Below are positions 56,272-64,000 of a DNA stretch of 64,000 nucleotides, piece after piece (within the stretch, counting starts at the first letter, position 1; every line of letters begins with the position of its first letter). The translations under genes were made by a program, and so were the position numbers. The notes beneath the pieces were generated by a model. It was not told the origin of the DNA and did no database searches. It saw only the letters and a program-made list of their open reading frames with translations. This DNA comes from Kovacikia minuta CCNUW1 (lineage in GTDB: Bacteria > Cyanobacteriota > Cyanobacteriia > Leptolyngbyales > Leptolyngbyaceae). The stretch covers positions 4,536,536-4,600,535 of the forward strand of contig NZ_CP083582.1 in the NCBI RefSeq assembly GCF_020091585.1, read 5' to 3'.

Positions 56272-56337
56272 TTAGTAATCCGGCAACGGATGAGGTCAAA
56301 GAAATTCCATCAATTTGAATCTCTTTCCCCCCTCGAT

Positions 56338-56709
56338 TTACGCCTGATCCTTGGGATAGGTAATCGCCCCATAACGAATAAAGGCGACACAGCCAGCGGT
56401 GAAAACAAGTAAACCAAAAAATATTTTGGTTGCAGTTGCGGCAAAATTTCCTTCGGGAGAAGGTGGTGGATCGGAAATTGCCGGAACGTTGTTCAAAGCT
56501 GACCAGTCCACATTCACACCTTCCAACAAAATGGAAGCATTGTAGACTTGCAAAATGATCAACAGAAAAACAAAAAATAACAGCATCAAAATAGCCATGA
56601 GAGGTGTGGTTCCCCACCCAGGAGTAACCCTACCTGCACTGGAATTTAAGTTTCTCAACAAGTACTGAATTGGGGCGACATTTTTGGGTTGAAACTTTTG
56701 TTGTTGCAT
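56338..56709 (-). CDS. psbH2: PsbH2, far-red PSII subunit H with an extra C-terminal helix
   Basis: The start at 56709 ([13 protein letters not shown]) follows GGAG; a TTG 15 bases upstream is an alternative. Residues about 30-75 are classic Psb[21 protein letters not shown] and LLEGVNVDW. Ordinary PsbH ends shortly after this at about 65-70 residues; here it continues through a Pro-rich linker ([14 protein letters not shown]) into a second hydrophobic helix ([20 protein letters not shown]). Total about 123 residues. It lies 75 bases downstream of psbB2 on the same strand. The extra helix may mimic another small PSII subunit. Confidence 0.85.
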   Translation of the reverse strand: MQQQKFQPKNVAPIQYLLRNLNSSAGRVTPGWGTTPLMAILMLLFFVFLLIILQVYNASILLEGVNVDWSALNNVPAISDPPPSPEGNFAATATKIFFGLLVFTAGCVAFIRYGAITYPKDQA

Positions 56710-56784
56710 GGCTTGCTCCGTCAAATTTTTAGGGGGAGTAGGGGCGGGGGATGAAGGATCATCCCTCGCTCCTTACTTAATTAG

Positions 56785-58419
56785 TTAACTTTCCTGGGTA
56801 GCCTCTGCTGCCTGTAAGGCTTCCAATGCAGGCGGAAGTGCATCCTGAATCGGTTGAGTGCCTCCAGCAGTTTGCAGGACGGGGTTGAGTCGAGTTAATG
56901 GTTTACGGGAAGTTTTGTCTCCAACTTTTTGGAAAATTCCCCATTCGACCTGTTCCACATCCAGTTCGGGATCAACTCCAGCAAAGATGTCTCGGAAGAG
57001 GGTACGGGAGCCATGCCAGAGATGGCCGAAGAACCAGACCAGGGCGAAGCAGCAGTGGAAGAAAGCAAAGAAGCCCCGGTTACTGGTACGGAAGACACCA
57101 TCGGAATTGTGAATTTCGCGGTTGAACTCAAAGGGTTCGCCTAATTGAGCCTGACGGGCGTATTTCTTAACGGTTCTGGGGTCACTAAAGGTTTGCCCAT
57201 CCAGCGCACCGCCATAGAAGCTAACAGTCACTCCGGTTTGCTCGATGCTGTATTTTGCTTCTGCCCGGAAAAAGGGAATATCTGCCCGCACAATCCCTTC
57301 TTTGTCAAGCATGACAACCGGGAAGTTTTCAAAGAAGTTGGGCATCCGGCGGACGGTTAACTCACGACCTTCGCGATCCTTGAAGACCGGGTGACCGAGC
57401 CAACCCTGAGCAACTCCATCGCCATCCACCATGCGACCGACCCGAAATAGCCCACCTTTGGCCGGGCTGTTGCCGACGTAATCATAGAATGCCAGTTTTT
57501 CTGGTACAGCTTCCCAGGCTTGCGAAAGGGTTTTGCCCTCGGATAACCCGGTTTGTACTCGGCGATCGATCTCATGTTGGAAATAGCTGTCATCCCATTG
57601 ATAGCGTGTTGGTCCCCAGAGTTCGATCGGAGTTGTTGCGGTGCCGTACCACATGGTGCCAGATGCGATAAATGCGGCGAAAAAGAAGGTCGCCAGACCA
57701 CTGGCCAAAACCGTTTCCAGATTTCCCATTGCCAGTCCGCGATAAAGGTTCTCAGAGGGGCGAACCGAGATATGGAATAGTCCCCCAATGATACCCACCA
57801 GTCCAGCGGCAATGTGGTGCGCCACAACCCCTCCCGGATTATGGGGATTAAATCCTTCCGGTCCCCAGACAGGGGCAACTCCCTGGACATGTCCGGTTAG
57901 ACCGTAGGGGTCAGATACCCACATTCCTGGGCCAAAAATGCCTGTGAGATGGAACGCACCAAACCCAAAGCAAACCAGACCTGCAAGCAGCAGGTGAATG
58001 CCAAAAACCTTAGGCAAATCGATGACGGGTTGATTGGTTTTAGCGTCATAAAACGTGGCGAGATCCCAGTAAAACCAATGCCAGACTGCTGCCAGAAATT
58101 CCAGCCCAGAAAACAGGATATGGGCGATCGCCACCGTTTCAAAGGTCCAGAAGCCAGGGTCAGCAAGTGTATCACCGGTAATGCTCCAACCTTGCCAGGA
58201 GTTGGTTACCCCCAGCCGAGCCACAAACGGCATCAGAAAGCATCCCTGCCGCCATATTGGATTTAGTACCGGATCGCTTGGGTCATACAACGCCAGTTCA
58301 TACAGCAACATTGAACCAGCAAAGCCTGCACACAGAGCATTATGCATCAGATGCACAGATATTAATCGTCCTGGGTCGTTCAGGACACTAACGTGGACAC
58401 GATACCAGGGGAGTCCCAT
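56785..58419 (-). CDS. psbB2: CP47 paralogue of far-red photosystem II
   Basis: A 544-residue core antenna of photosystem II with six membrane helices and a large lumenal loop. The N-terminus [20 protein letters not shown] matches CP47. Many chlorophyll-ligand histidines are kept ([20 protein letters not shown]). Substitutions such as [11 protein letters not shown] and a C-terminal extension of about 35 residues ([20 protein letters not shown]) set it apart from standard CP47 (about 508-510). AAGGAGAT precedes the ATG. In FaRLiP cells it binds chlorophyll f-containing pigment sets. Frame intact. Confidence 0.93.
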   Translation of the reverse strand: MGLPWYRVHVSVLNDPGRLISVHLMHNALCAGFAGSMLLYELALYDPSDPVLNPIWRQGCFLMPFVARLGVTNSWQGWSITGDTLADPGFWTFETVAIAHILFSGLEFLAAVWHWFYWDLATFYDAKTNQPVIDLPKVFGIHLLLAGLVCFGFGAFHLTGIFGPGMWVSDPYGLTGHVQGVAPVWGPEGFNPHNPGGVVAHHIAAGLVGIIGGLFHISVRPSENLYRGLAMGNLETVLASGLATFFFAAFIASGTMWYGTATTPIELWGPTRYQWDDSYFQHEIDRRVQTGLSEGKTLSQAWEAVPEKLAFYDYVGNSPAKGGLFRVGRMVDGDGVAQGWLGHPVFKDREGRELTVRRMPNFFENFPVVMLDKEGIVRADIPFFRAEAKYSIEQTGVTVSFYGGALDGQTFSDPRTVKKYARQAQLGEPFEFNREIHNSDGVFRTSNRGFFAFFHCCFALVWFFGHLWHGSRTLFRDIFAGVDPELDVEQVEWGIFQKVGDKTSRKPLTRLNPVLQTAGGTQPIQDALPPALEALQAAEATQES

Positions 58420-58434
58420 CGAGTTATCTCCTTT

Positions 58435-58758
58435 CTAACTTTGAATTTTGAATTTTGAATTCTGAATTGGAGCTGAGGACTGAAGACTGAGTGCTGCCCT
58501 CTGCCTTTCCTGCCTACCACCTACTACAGCTTGATAATCGTTACAGTGAATAGCGGCTTTTGAGGACACTATCATGGGCTGAACAGCACATTTGAGGTGG
58601 TAATTATGGGCAAAAAATCGACATCTTGTACAGGGGATAGGGTTCTTCTGAGTAACGGGGTTGTTTTTATTTCTGCTGCATAACCAGGTACTCCAGGCAA
58701 TCAGCAACAGCAGTAACCAGGTAATGACAAAGCAAATGAAAATGAGAAAGGATTGCAT
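58435..58758 (-). CDS. Small membrane protein with a four-Cys motif in the far-red cluster
   Basis: A 107-residue protein. One N-terminal membrane helix (LIFICFVITWLLLLLIAWST) is followed by PCTRCRFFAHNYHLKCAVQP and AAIHCNDY, giving C-x2-C-x10-C-x13-C, possibly a metal or disulfide site. The last 30 residues read into AT-rich intergenic repeats, so the real C-terminus may be younger sequence. It sits between psbC2 and psbB2 on the same strand. I recall similar Cys-motif small proteins in cyanobacteria but no function. Confidence 0.55.
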   Translation of the reverse strand: MQSFLIFICFVITWLLLLLIAWSTWLCSRNKNNPVTQKNPIPCTRCRFFAHNYHLKCAVQPMIVSSKAAIHCNDYQAVVGGRQERQRAALSLQSSAPIQNSKFKIQS

Positions 58759-59056
58759 CAGGTTAATCCGTCATTTGTAGTTTGTCATTTGTGGTTTGAC
58801 ATTTGTTGAGGTCGATCACTAATCACTACCGATCGATTACCAACACCCATCACCAGCAAACAATAACTAATGACCAAGAACCATTCTTTTCGTAATAAAG
58901 ATGAATGATGAATGGGGAGCGCACTCATCATTCATCAGCGACCACTGTCAACTAGTGAGTGCAAAATGGTAAAGGCAAGGGTGCATTCAGATCCATCAGA
59001 GTTTGGTGTTACGAACCTTCTTTCTACCTTTGCCTTCTGCCATTTGTTTTCGTGCC
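58759..59056. other. Spacer between psbC2 and the small Cys protein gene
   Basis: About 300 bases of A/C-rich low-complexity sequence (CACTAATCACTACCGATCG ...). No gene is supported. Confidence 0.5.
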
Positions 59057-60474
59057 CTAGTCAAGTTCTTTCATTGACAGTACAGGTTCATTTGCCCGAT
59101 CGATCCCACGCACAAATCCAGCGGCGGCGGCGCGGGCACGTCCGGCATGCCACCAGTGCCCTACCAGAAACAGAAACGCCAGGATAAAGTGGGCAGATGC
59201 CAACCAGGTGCGAGGACCCACGAAATTAAAGGAGTTAATTTCGGTTGCCAAGCCGCCAACAGAGTCTAAGGGAACCGATGGGAGCATGGGTCATGTACTC
59301 GGAGGCGCGGCGAATCTGCCAGGGTTGGATGTCGTTACGAAGTTTGTCGAGGTCAAGACCGTTGGTTCCACGCAGGGGTTCTAGCCAGGGCGCACGGGTA
59401 GACCAGAAGCGCATGGTTTCACCCCCAAAGATGATCTCTCCCGTGGGCGATCGTTGCAAATATTTGCCTAAGCCCGTTGGTCCCTGGGCTGAAACCACCA
59501 TTTGCCCCCAGGTTTTGATCCCGGACGAGGAATACTAATGCCTGTGCCTGGGAAGATTCCATCACGGTAGGACCGTAAAACTCGCTGGGATAGGCAGTGT
59601 TGTTGAACCAGATAAATGCTGTTGCAATAAATGCTTGACCCGCAATGTTACCCAGACTCTGGGCAAGGTAGGTTTCTCCTGTCCAGGTGTAGACTCCATC
59701 TAACCACTTCCAGGGTTTAGTGAGAATGTGCCAGATACCCCCTGCGAGCAACATTCCACCGACCCAGATGTGACCACCGATGATATCTTCCATATTGTTT
59801 ACCCCAACGATCCAGCCCTCTTGACCGTAGGGAGTCCGGATCAGGTAGCCAAAAATGGTGAAGGGGTTCAGGGTGGGATGGGTAATCAGACGCACATCCC
59901 CACCGCCCGGAGACCAGGTGTCATAGACACCTCCCCAAAACATCGCTTTACAAACCAGAAGCCACGCCCCAATCCCCAGGAAAATCAAGTTGGTTCCCAG
60001 AATGGTCGTCATTTTGTCCTGATCGGCGTAATCAAAATCGTAGAAGCCAGCCAGCCTTTCTGGACCACGCAGAGAGTGATACAGCCCTCCAAAGCCCAAT
60101 ACCGCAGAACCAATCAGGTGCAGAACTGCGATCGCAAAAAATGGGAAGGTATTAACAATTTCACCGCCCTGACCGACCCCAAACCCCAATGTCGCAACGT
60201 GGGGCATCAAAATGCAACCCTGTTCGTACATGGGGCGATCGAGATCAAAATGCGCTAATTCATACATAAGCATGCCACCCGCCCAGAGCGCCATTAATCC
60301 AGCATGGGCAAGATGCGCACCCAGAAACCGACCAGACTTGTTGATAAACCGAGCATTTCCCGCCCACCAGGCGTAGCCTGTAGTCGCTTCATCACGACCT
60401 TCACTGGCAGTGGTAATATCAGCGCCTTTAGCCGTTTTCCGCGTTGTAACCGTTTCGCGATCGAAGATTGTCAT
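59057..60474 (-). pseudogene. psbC2: CP43 paralogue of far-red photosystem II, two +1 frameshifts
   Basis: The core antenna CP43. The first part (60474 to about 59500) covers helices I-VI ([36 protein letters not shown]). An extra G near 59499 (AATGGTGG should read AAT GTG G) shifts the frame. The next frame holds [20 protein letters not shown] and the Mn/Ca ligand region GGETMRFW. An extra A near 59267 (CTTAGACTC should read CTT GAC TC) shifts again to [20 protein letters not shown] and ends [10 protein letters not shown]. Corrected, it is about 471 residues. Unlike standard genomes, its start is 137 bases after psbD, not overlapping. Essential for far-red PSII, so the indels are suspected errors. 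Confidence 0.88.
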
Positions 60475-60506
60475 AGCTAGTTATGAGAATGCGAATTATG
60501 AATCTA

Positions 60507-60546
60507 GGAATTGAGAATTGAGAATTAGGAACTGAGAATTAGGAAT
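60507..60546. repeat. Short heptamer-type repeats between psbD3 and psbC2
   Basis: A tandem run of GAATTGA/GAATTAG heptads, the same class as the repeat tract at 61689-61735 on the other side of psbD3. Confidence 0.6.
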
Positions 60547-60610
60547 GGGGTAGTTTGTAGTTCGTAACTCCCTACTCCCTACTCCCGCTTCCCGCTTCCC
60601 GATCCCCCCT

Positions 60611-61669
60611 CTAAAGCGCATTTCCCCTTGGTAAAACTTCTTCTGGGAAGACGAAGTGTTCATGGGGTTGGTCGTCGGTTGCAAGCCAGGCTCGTAGACC
60701 TTCATTCAACAAAATGTTTTTCGTGTAAAACGTCTCGAACTCTGGATCTTCCGCCGCCCGAATTTCCTGGGAAACAAAGTCGTAGGCTCGCAGGTTAAAC
60801 GCGAGACCAATCATGCCGATCGAACTCATCCACATGCCAGTAACGGGCACAAACAACATAAAGAAGTGCAACCAGCGTTTGTTGGAAAATGCGATGCCAA
60901 AAATCTGCGACCAGAAACGGTTAGCCGTCACAAACGAATAGGTTTCCTCTTGTTGAGTTGGATTAAATCCACCGAAGGTGTTGAAGCCGCGCGAATCTTC
61001 AAACAGCGTATTTTCAACGGTGGCACCGTGAATTGCACAGAGCAACGCTCCCCCCAAAATTCCTGTCACTCCCATCATGTGAAAGGGATTCAGGGTGAAG
61101 TTATGAAACCCTTGCACAAATAGAATGAACCGGAAGATACCTGCAACCCCAAAGCTGGGTGCAAAAAACCAGCTGGATTGACCCAACGGGTAGATTAAGA
61201 AGGTGGCAACAAAGGTGGCAATCGGAGCAGAAAAGGCGATCGCAGTATAGGGACGAACACCCACTAGACGGGAAATCTCAATCTGGCGCAAAGCGAAGCC
61301 TATCAGCCCTATTGCTCCGTGGAAGGCGGTGAAAGTCCACAAGCCACCAATTTGGCACCAACGGGTAAAGTCGCCCTGTGCTTCCGGCCCCCACAGCAAC
61401 AGCAGGGAATGCTGAAAACTGTTGGCTGGGGTAGAAACGGCAACGGTAAGGAAATTACAACCTTCCAGATAGGAACTTACAATTCCATGGGTGTACCAGG
61501 AAGTTACAAACGTTGTTCCGGTAAACCAACCTCCCAACGATAAGAAAGCACAGGGAAAGAGCAACAGCCCTGACCAACCGATAAACACGAAGCGATCGCG
61601 CTTCAACCAGTCGTCCAGAACTCGAATGATGTCTCCCCCTGATCGACCTTGTTCAACTGCAATAGTCAT
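60611..61669 (-). CDS. psbD3: D2 paralogue of far-red photosystem II
   Basis: The reaction-centre protein D2, 352 residues, five membrane helices. The N-terminus [20 protein letters not shown] and C-terminus [11 protein letters not shown] are canonical. The region [20 protein letters not shown] and several neighbours ([31 protein letters not shown]) differ from ordinary D2, as in FaRLiP paralogues. GGAGGAGA precedes the ATG. It forms the heterodimer with a D1 protein that is not in the window. Frame intact. Confidence 0.94.
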   Translation of the reverse strand: MTIAVEQGRSGGDIIRVLDDWLKRDRFVFIGWSGLLLFPCAFLSLGGWFTGTTFVTSWYTHGIVSSYLEGCNFLTVAVSTPANSFQHSLLLLWGPEAQGDFTRWCQIGGLWTFTAFHGAIGLIGFALRQIEISRLVGVRPYTAIAFSAPIATFVATFLIYPLGQSSWFFAPSFGVAGIFRFILFVQGFHNFTLNPFHMMGVTGILGGALLCAIHGATVENTLFEDSRGFNTFGGFNPTQQEETYSFVTANRFWSQIFGIAFSNKRWLHFFMLFVPVTGMWMSSIGMIGLAFNLRAYDFVSQEIRAAEDPEFETFYTKNILLNEGLRAWLATDDQPHEHFVFPEEVLPRGNAL

Positions 61670-61688
61670 TCAATCTCCTCCAAAAAAA

Positions 61689-61735
61689 TGATGAATTGAG
61701 AATTATGAATGATGAATTGAGAATTTTGAACTCTG
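61689..61735. repeat. Short heptamer-type repeats upstream of psbD3
   Basis: GATGAATTGAGAATTATGAA-type repeats occur in the spacer between the ApcD-like gene and psbD3. Confidence 0.55.
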
Positions 61736-61774
61736 TAATTCAAAACCCATCATTCATCATTCATAAGTTCTTGG

Positions 61775-62317
61775 CTAATACGCCTCGGTGCCATCGTTGA
61801 CAAAGTACGGAGCACCCGGAGCAGCAAGCGCCTGAATAATGTGATCGAAATAGGGCGTGGCTTCTGCTGCATCCTCCTCTCCGAGTAGGGCGATCGCTTC
61901 TTCTTTCAGACATTGCACTGCCACAACCCAATTTGCTAAGGGAATGCCGAGAGAAATGTACATCTCCTTCATTCCAAGCGTGCCAATGTCAATCATGGGT
62001 TGTTCATTGCCTGCCAAAATGCAGTAGGCAACCAACCGCACATACCACCCCTGATCGCGCTGACAAGAAGCTGTTCTACGGGGATTGCCCATATTACTGG
62101 GCGTGATTGGGCACCGCTTCCAAAACCGTTGGCAACCTCGTTGGACAATGTCTGTTTCATTTTTTGCCAGGATCTCAGCAATTCGAATCCGTCGCTCTCC
62201 GGTTTTGCAGAAATTCTGTAACATCTGCAACTCAGCCGGAGACGGATAACGCAGTTCTTCATCTGCATTCAAAATCACTTGCGTCACCAGGCTGCCCATT
62301 GTATTTAGTGAACTCAT
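61775..62317 (-). CDS. ApcD-like allophycocyanin alpha subunit (far-red paralogue)
   Basis: A 180-residue phycobiliprotein: ELRYPSPAELQMLQNFCKTG, ERRIRIAEILAKNETDIVQR and the bilin-binding Cys85 in RRTASCQRDQGWYVRLVAYC. Start MSSLNTMGSLVTQVILNADE at 62317 after GGAAG; the longer frame upstream reads intergenic sequence. It differs from ordinary ApcA/ApcD by the KRCPITPSNMGNPR segment and a longer C-terminus (APGAPYFVNDGTEAY). FaRLiP clusters carry several such genes (apcD2, apcD3, apcD5); which one this is cannot be decided by eye. It builds far-red-absorbing phycobilisome cores with ApcE2. Confidence 0.85.
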   Translation of the reverse strand: MSSLNTMGSLVTQVILNADEELRYPSPAELQMLQNFCKTGERRIRIAEILAKNETDIVQRGCQRFWKRCPITPSNMGNPRRTASCQRDQGWYVRLVAYCILAGNEQPMIDIGTLGMKEMYISLGIPLANWVVAVQCLKEEAIALLGEEDAAEATPYFDHIIQALAAPGAPYFVNDGTEAY

Positions 62318-62451
62318 AACTGGACTTCCTTCGTGTGATGGGGGGTAGGTGGCAGGGTCAGGGGTTATTGACGAACAACCAATCACCAACAACCCGTGAC
62401 GAATGACCAATCACCAATGACTTACAACTAACAACCAATCATCGAAACAAA

Positions 62452-64000
62452 TTATTCGATTGCGATCGGTTCAACCGGGGGGGTCTGTGTTTCATTGGCA
62501 TGCGCTGCTTCAGTCGTGGCAGAGGCTACCTCTGTCGATGGGGAGTCTGTTTCGACCTGGGGTGGTTTCTCACCATGCTGTGCCTCACCGTGGTGGGCTG
62601 GTTTTCCCGCCATTTGTAATTCAGGTTGGCGAATGCCGTAGCGGCTGAAGTTTGCCCCCTTGAGGGAGGCTTTTACCCAATTGCTCAAATCTGCAACACG
62701 GGTTTCTGTGGCGATCGGGTTACCCAGACCAATGGTGTAGGTTGCCACTTCAGAATTACCCCGCGATCTCATTTCATAACCCCTGGGCGTCACAAAGCGT
62801 TCATAGGGAACGGTATCTTCTCCAAAGGTTTCGAGGTAGTCCGCACTGTCTACGAGCGCATCAATCAACGCATTAAAGCCTTGCCGGGCACAAATGTCGT
62901 AGTACCGACCAATTTCTTCCCGCCCGTAGGTGGGGCGACCCAACAAACGCCGATGGATGTATTCGATCGCCTTGGTGACATACAACGAATCCCAATACAG
63001 CTTGCGGAACAGGCGAGATTTGGCTAACCGCCGGACAAATTCCCGTACCGTAATTTCGCCACTACTCAGCTTCAGTTCTGCTGGGACTAGCCGTTGTTCA
63101 GCGTACACATCGCGTCCAAACAACTGCCGATAGGCCCCCAAAATTACCGCTTCTGGAGAATTCTTCGACAGACTAACACTCGGTCCTTGCTTCGAACCTG
63201 CCCCATTTCCGTTTGTATGAACGCGCTGATCCAACTTGAGGATGCGATGGTTGGAAGAACCTGGCACCTTGCCCAATGGGGCTGCATGGTTACCATTGCC
63301 ATTCCCGTTTCCGGCTTCAGAGCGAATCAAAATTCGGCGGTGATCCTTACCAACCAGAGCAGGACGTTCAGCATTCCAACTGGTTTGTGGGAAGACTGCA
63401 CCAAATTGAATTTCGAGTGGATCATTGCCAGCGCCGTAGGGATGCTGGTTGGGCAAGGGTTTGCGGTACTCACCAAACAGCGTAATGAATTGGGGCACTT
63501 TATGCACAGGCGCACTGTACTTAAACAGGGAAAACTGCGGTCCCCAATTGCGGCATTCCTGAGCTTCATAGCCGTAGCCACGCAGGTAGGGCACCGTTTC
63601 TTCCCCAAAGTAGTCAGAATATTCCTCAGAATCGACCAGTGCATCAATCAGGGCGTGCAATCCGTTTTTAGAAATGACATCGAAGTATTCCTGGAACTCT
63701 TCGATCGAACTCACCCCCCGTCCCAGGAAGTGACGCACCGCCAACTCAATCGCACGGCTAACCACAAACGGTTCATAGAAATATTTCCGATACAGGCGAG
63801 ATCTTCCTAACTGGCGAATGAACTCTTTAGTTGAGAATTCACCACTTTTGAGTTTGGATTCCAGATCCGCCAAATTTACCCCATACTCCCGCGTAATATC
63901 CCGTTCAAAAACCTGGCGATAGGCAGCTCTGATGGCTTCTTCCTGTTGCGTTGCAGATTGCCCCGGTTTGATTACGTATTTCGATCGCGGGGTTTCTGCC
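62452..64000 (-). CDS. apcE2: Core-membrane linker ApcE2 (C-terminal part, runs off right edge)
   Basis: The visible 515 residues hold two phycobilisome linker (PF00427-type) repeats. The first spans about 64000-63560 ([20 protein letters not shown] ... [20 protein letters not shown]); the second about 63170-62810 ([20 protein letters not shown] ... [20 protein letters not shown]). They are joined by a Gly/Asn-rich linker ([12 protein letters not shown]) and followed by an acidic Pro/Glu-rich tail. Assignment to ApcE2, not a rod linker, rests on the repeat style and the downstream ApcD-like and PSII genes. The N-terminal chromophore domain, where FaRLiP ApcE2 lacks the usual Cys, is outside the window. 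Confidence 0.85.
   Translation of the reverse strand, partial: AETPRSKYVIKPGQSATQQEEAIRAAYRQVFERDITREYGVNLADLESKLKSGEFSTKEFIRQLGRSRLYRKYFYEPFVVSRAIELAVRHFLGRGVSSIEEFQEYFDVISKNGLHALIDALVDSEEYSDYFGEETVPYLRGYGYEAQECRNWGPQFSLFKYSAPVHKVPQFITLFGEYRKPLPNQHPYGAGNDPLEIQFGAVFPQTSWNAERPALVGKDHRRILIRSEAGNGNGNGNHAAPLGKVPGSSNHRILKLDQRVHTNGNGAGSKQGPSVSLSKNSPEAVILGAYRQLFGRDVYAEQRLVPAELKLSSGEITVREFVRRLAKSRLFRKLYWDSLYVTKAIEYIHRRLLGRPTYGREEIGRYYDICARQGFNALIDALVDSADYLETFGEDTVPYERFVTPRGYEMRSRGNSEVATYTIGLGNPIATETRVADLSNWVKASLKGANFSRYGIRQPELQMAGKPAHHGEAQHGEKPPQVETDSPSTEVASATTEAAHANETQTPPVEPIAIE

Overview
This window comes from a cyanobacterium, probably a filamentous or Leptolyngbya-like lineage able to grow in far-red light. 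The evidence is the photosystem II and phycobilisome genes at the right edge, the many HIP1 octamers (GCGATCGC), heptamer-type short repeats between genes, and cyanobacteria-typical families (DUF6887/DUF6888, Uma2, pentapeptide repeats, DUF1517, Rpn/DUF4351). No rRNA, tRNA or CRISPR array was seen.

Layout. 1-4240: a membrane-protein fragment at the edge, a DUF6888/DUF6887 pair, a zinc alcohol dehydrogenase and a TonB-dependent receptor. 4400-12480: an accessory graveyard with an IS21-type element inserted in an IS110-type transposase, a umuDC operon whose umuC is cut off after about 19 codons, Rpn/DUF4351 nuclease genes and tails, a DUF559-type nuclease, a decayed IS701-type transposase, and nested miniature elements. 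12480-25070: a secretion locus with a parvulin, a type I secretion ABC transporter and an almost 9-kb gene for a 2970-residue repeat protein. 25750-33700: metabolic and small genes (1-Cys peroxiredoxin, Uma2, LprI-like, cysteine synthase, a pYEATS membrane protein, GIY-YIG, VOC, a beta-hydroxyacid dehydrogenase, a squalene/phytoene-synthase-like enzyme). 34340-49400: two nucleoside/sugar-type ABC permeases, NDH-2, a CHASE2-PAS-GGDEF cyclase, an ABC-2 type exporter, an IS630-type element, a succinyl-CoA-ligase-alpha-like gene and dxs. 49830-56080: secreted and lipoproteins, a pentapeptide protein, and a two-component pair in which both partners have lost their output domains.

56200-64000: part of a far-red light photoacclimation (FaRLiP) cluster, all on the minus strand: apcE2 (3' part), an ApcD-like allophycocyanin subunit, psbD3, psbC2, a small membrane/Cys protein, psbB2 and psbH2. 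These paralogues replace the standard photosystem II core and phycobilisome core parts when cells are in far-red light. The chlorophyll f synthase and the RfpABC regulators are not in the window.

A striking property of the whole window is that about a dozen otherwise well-conserved genes each carry single-base frameshifts, mostly +1 insertions. This suggests residual consensus errors more than real decay, so such genes are reported as one gene with a frameshift. The most noteworthy items are the FaRLiP segment with a two-helix PsbH2, the giant protein with its exporter carrying a degenerate peptidase domain, an identical pair of 190-bp miniature elements with 8-bp target duplications, the LexA-box-controlled broken umuDC, and the pYEATS membrane protein.
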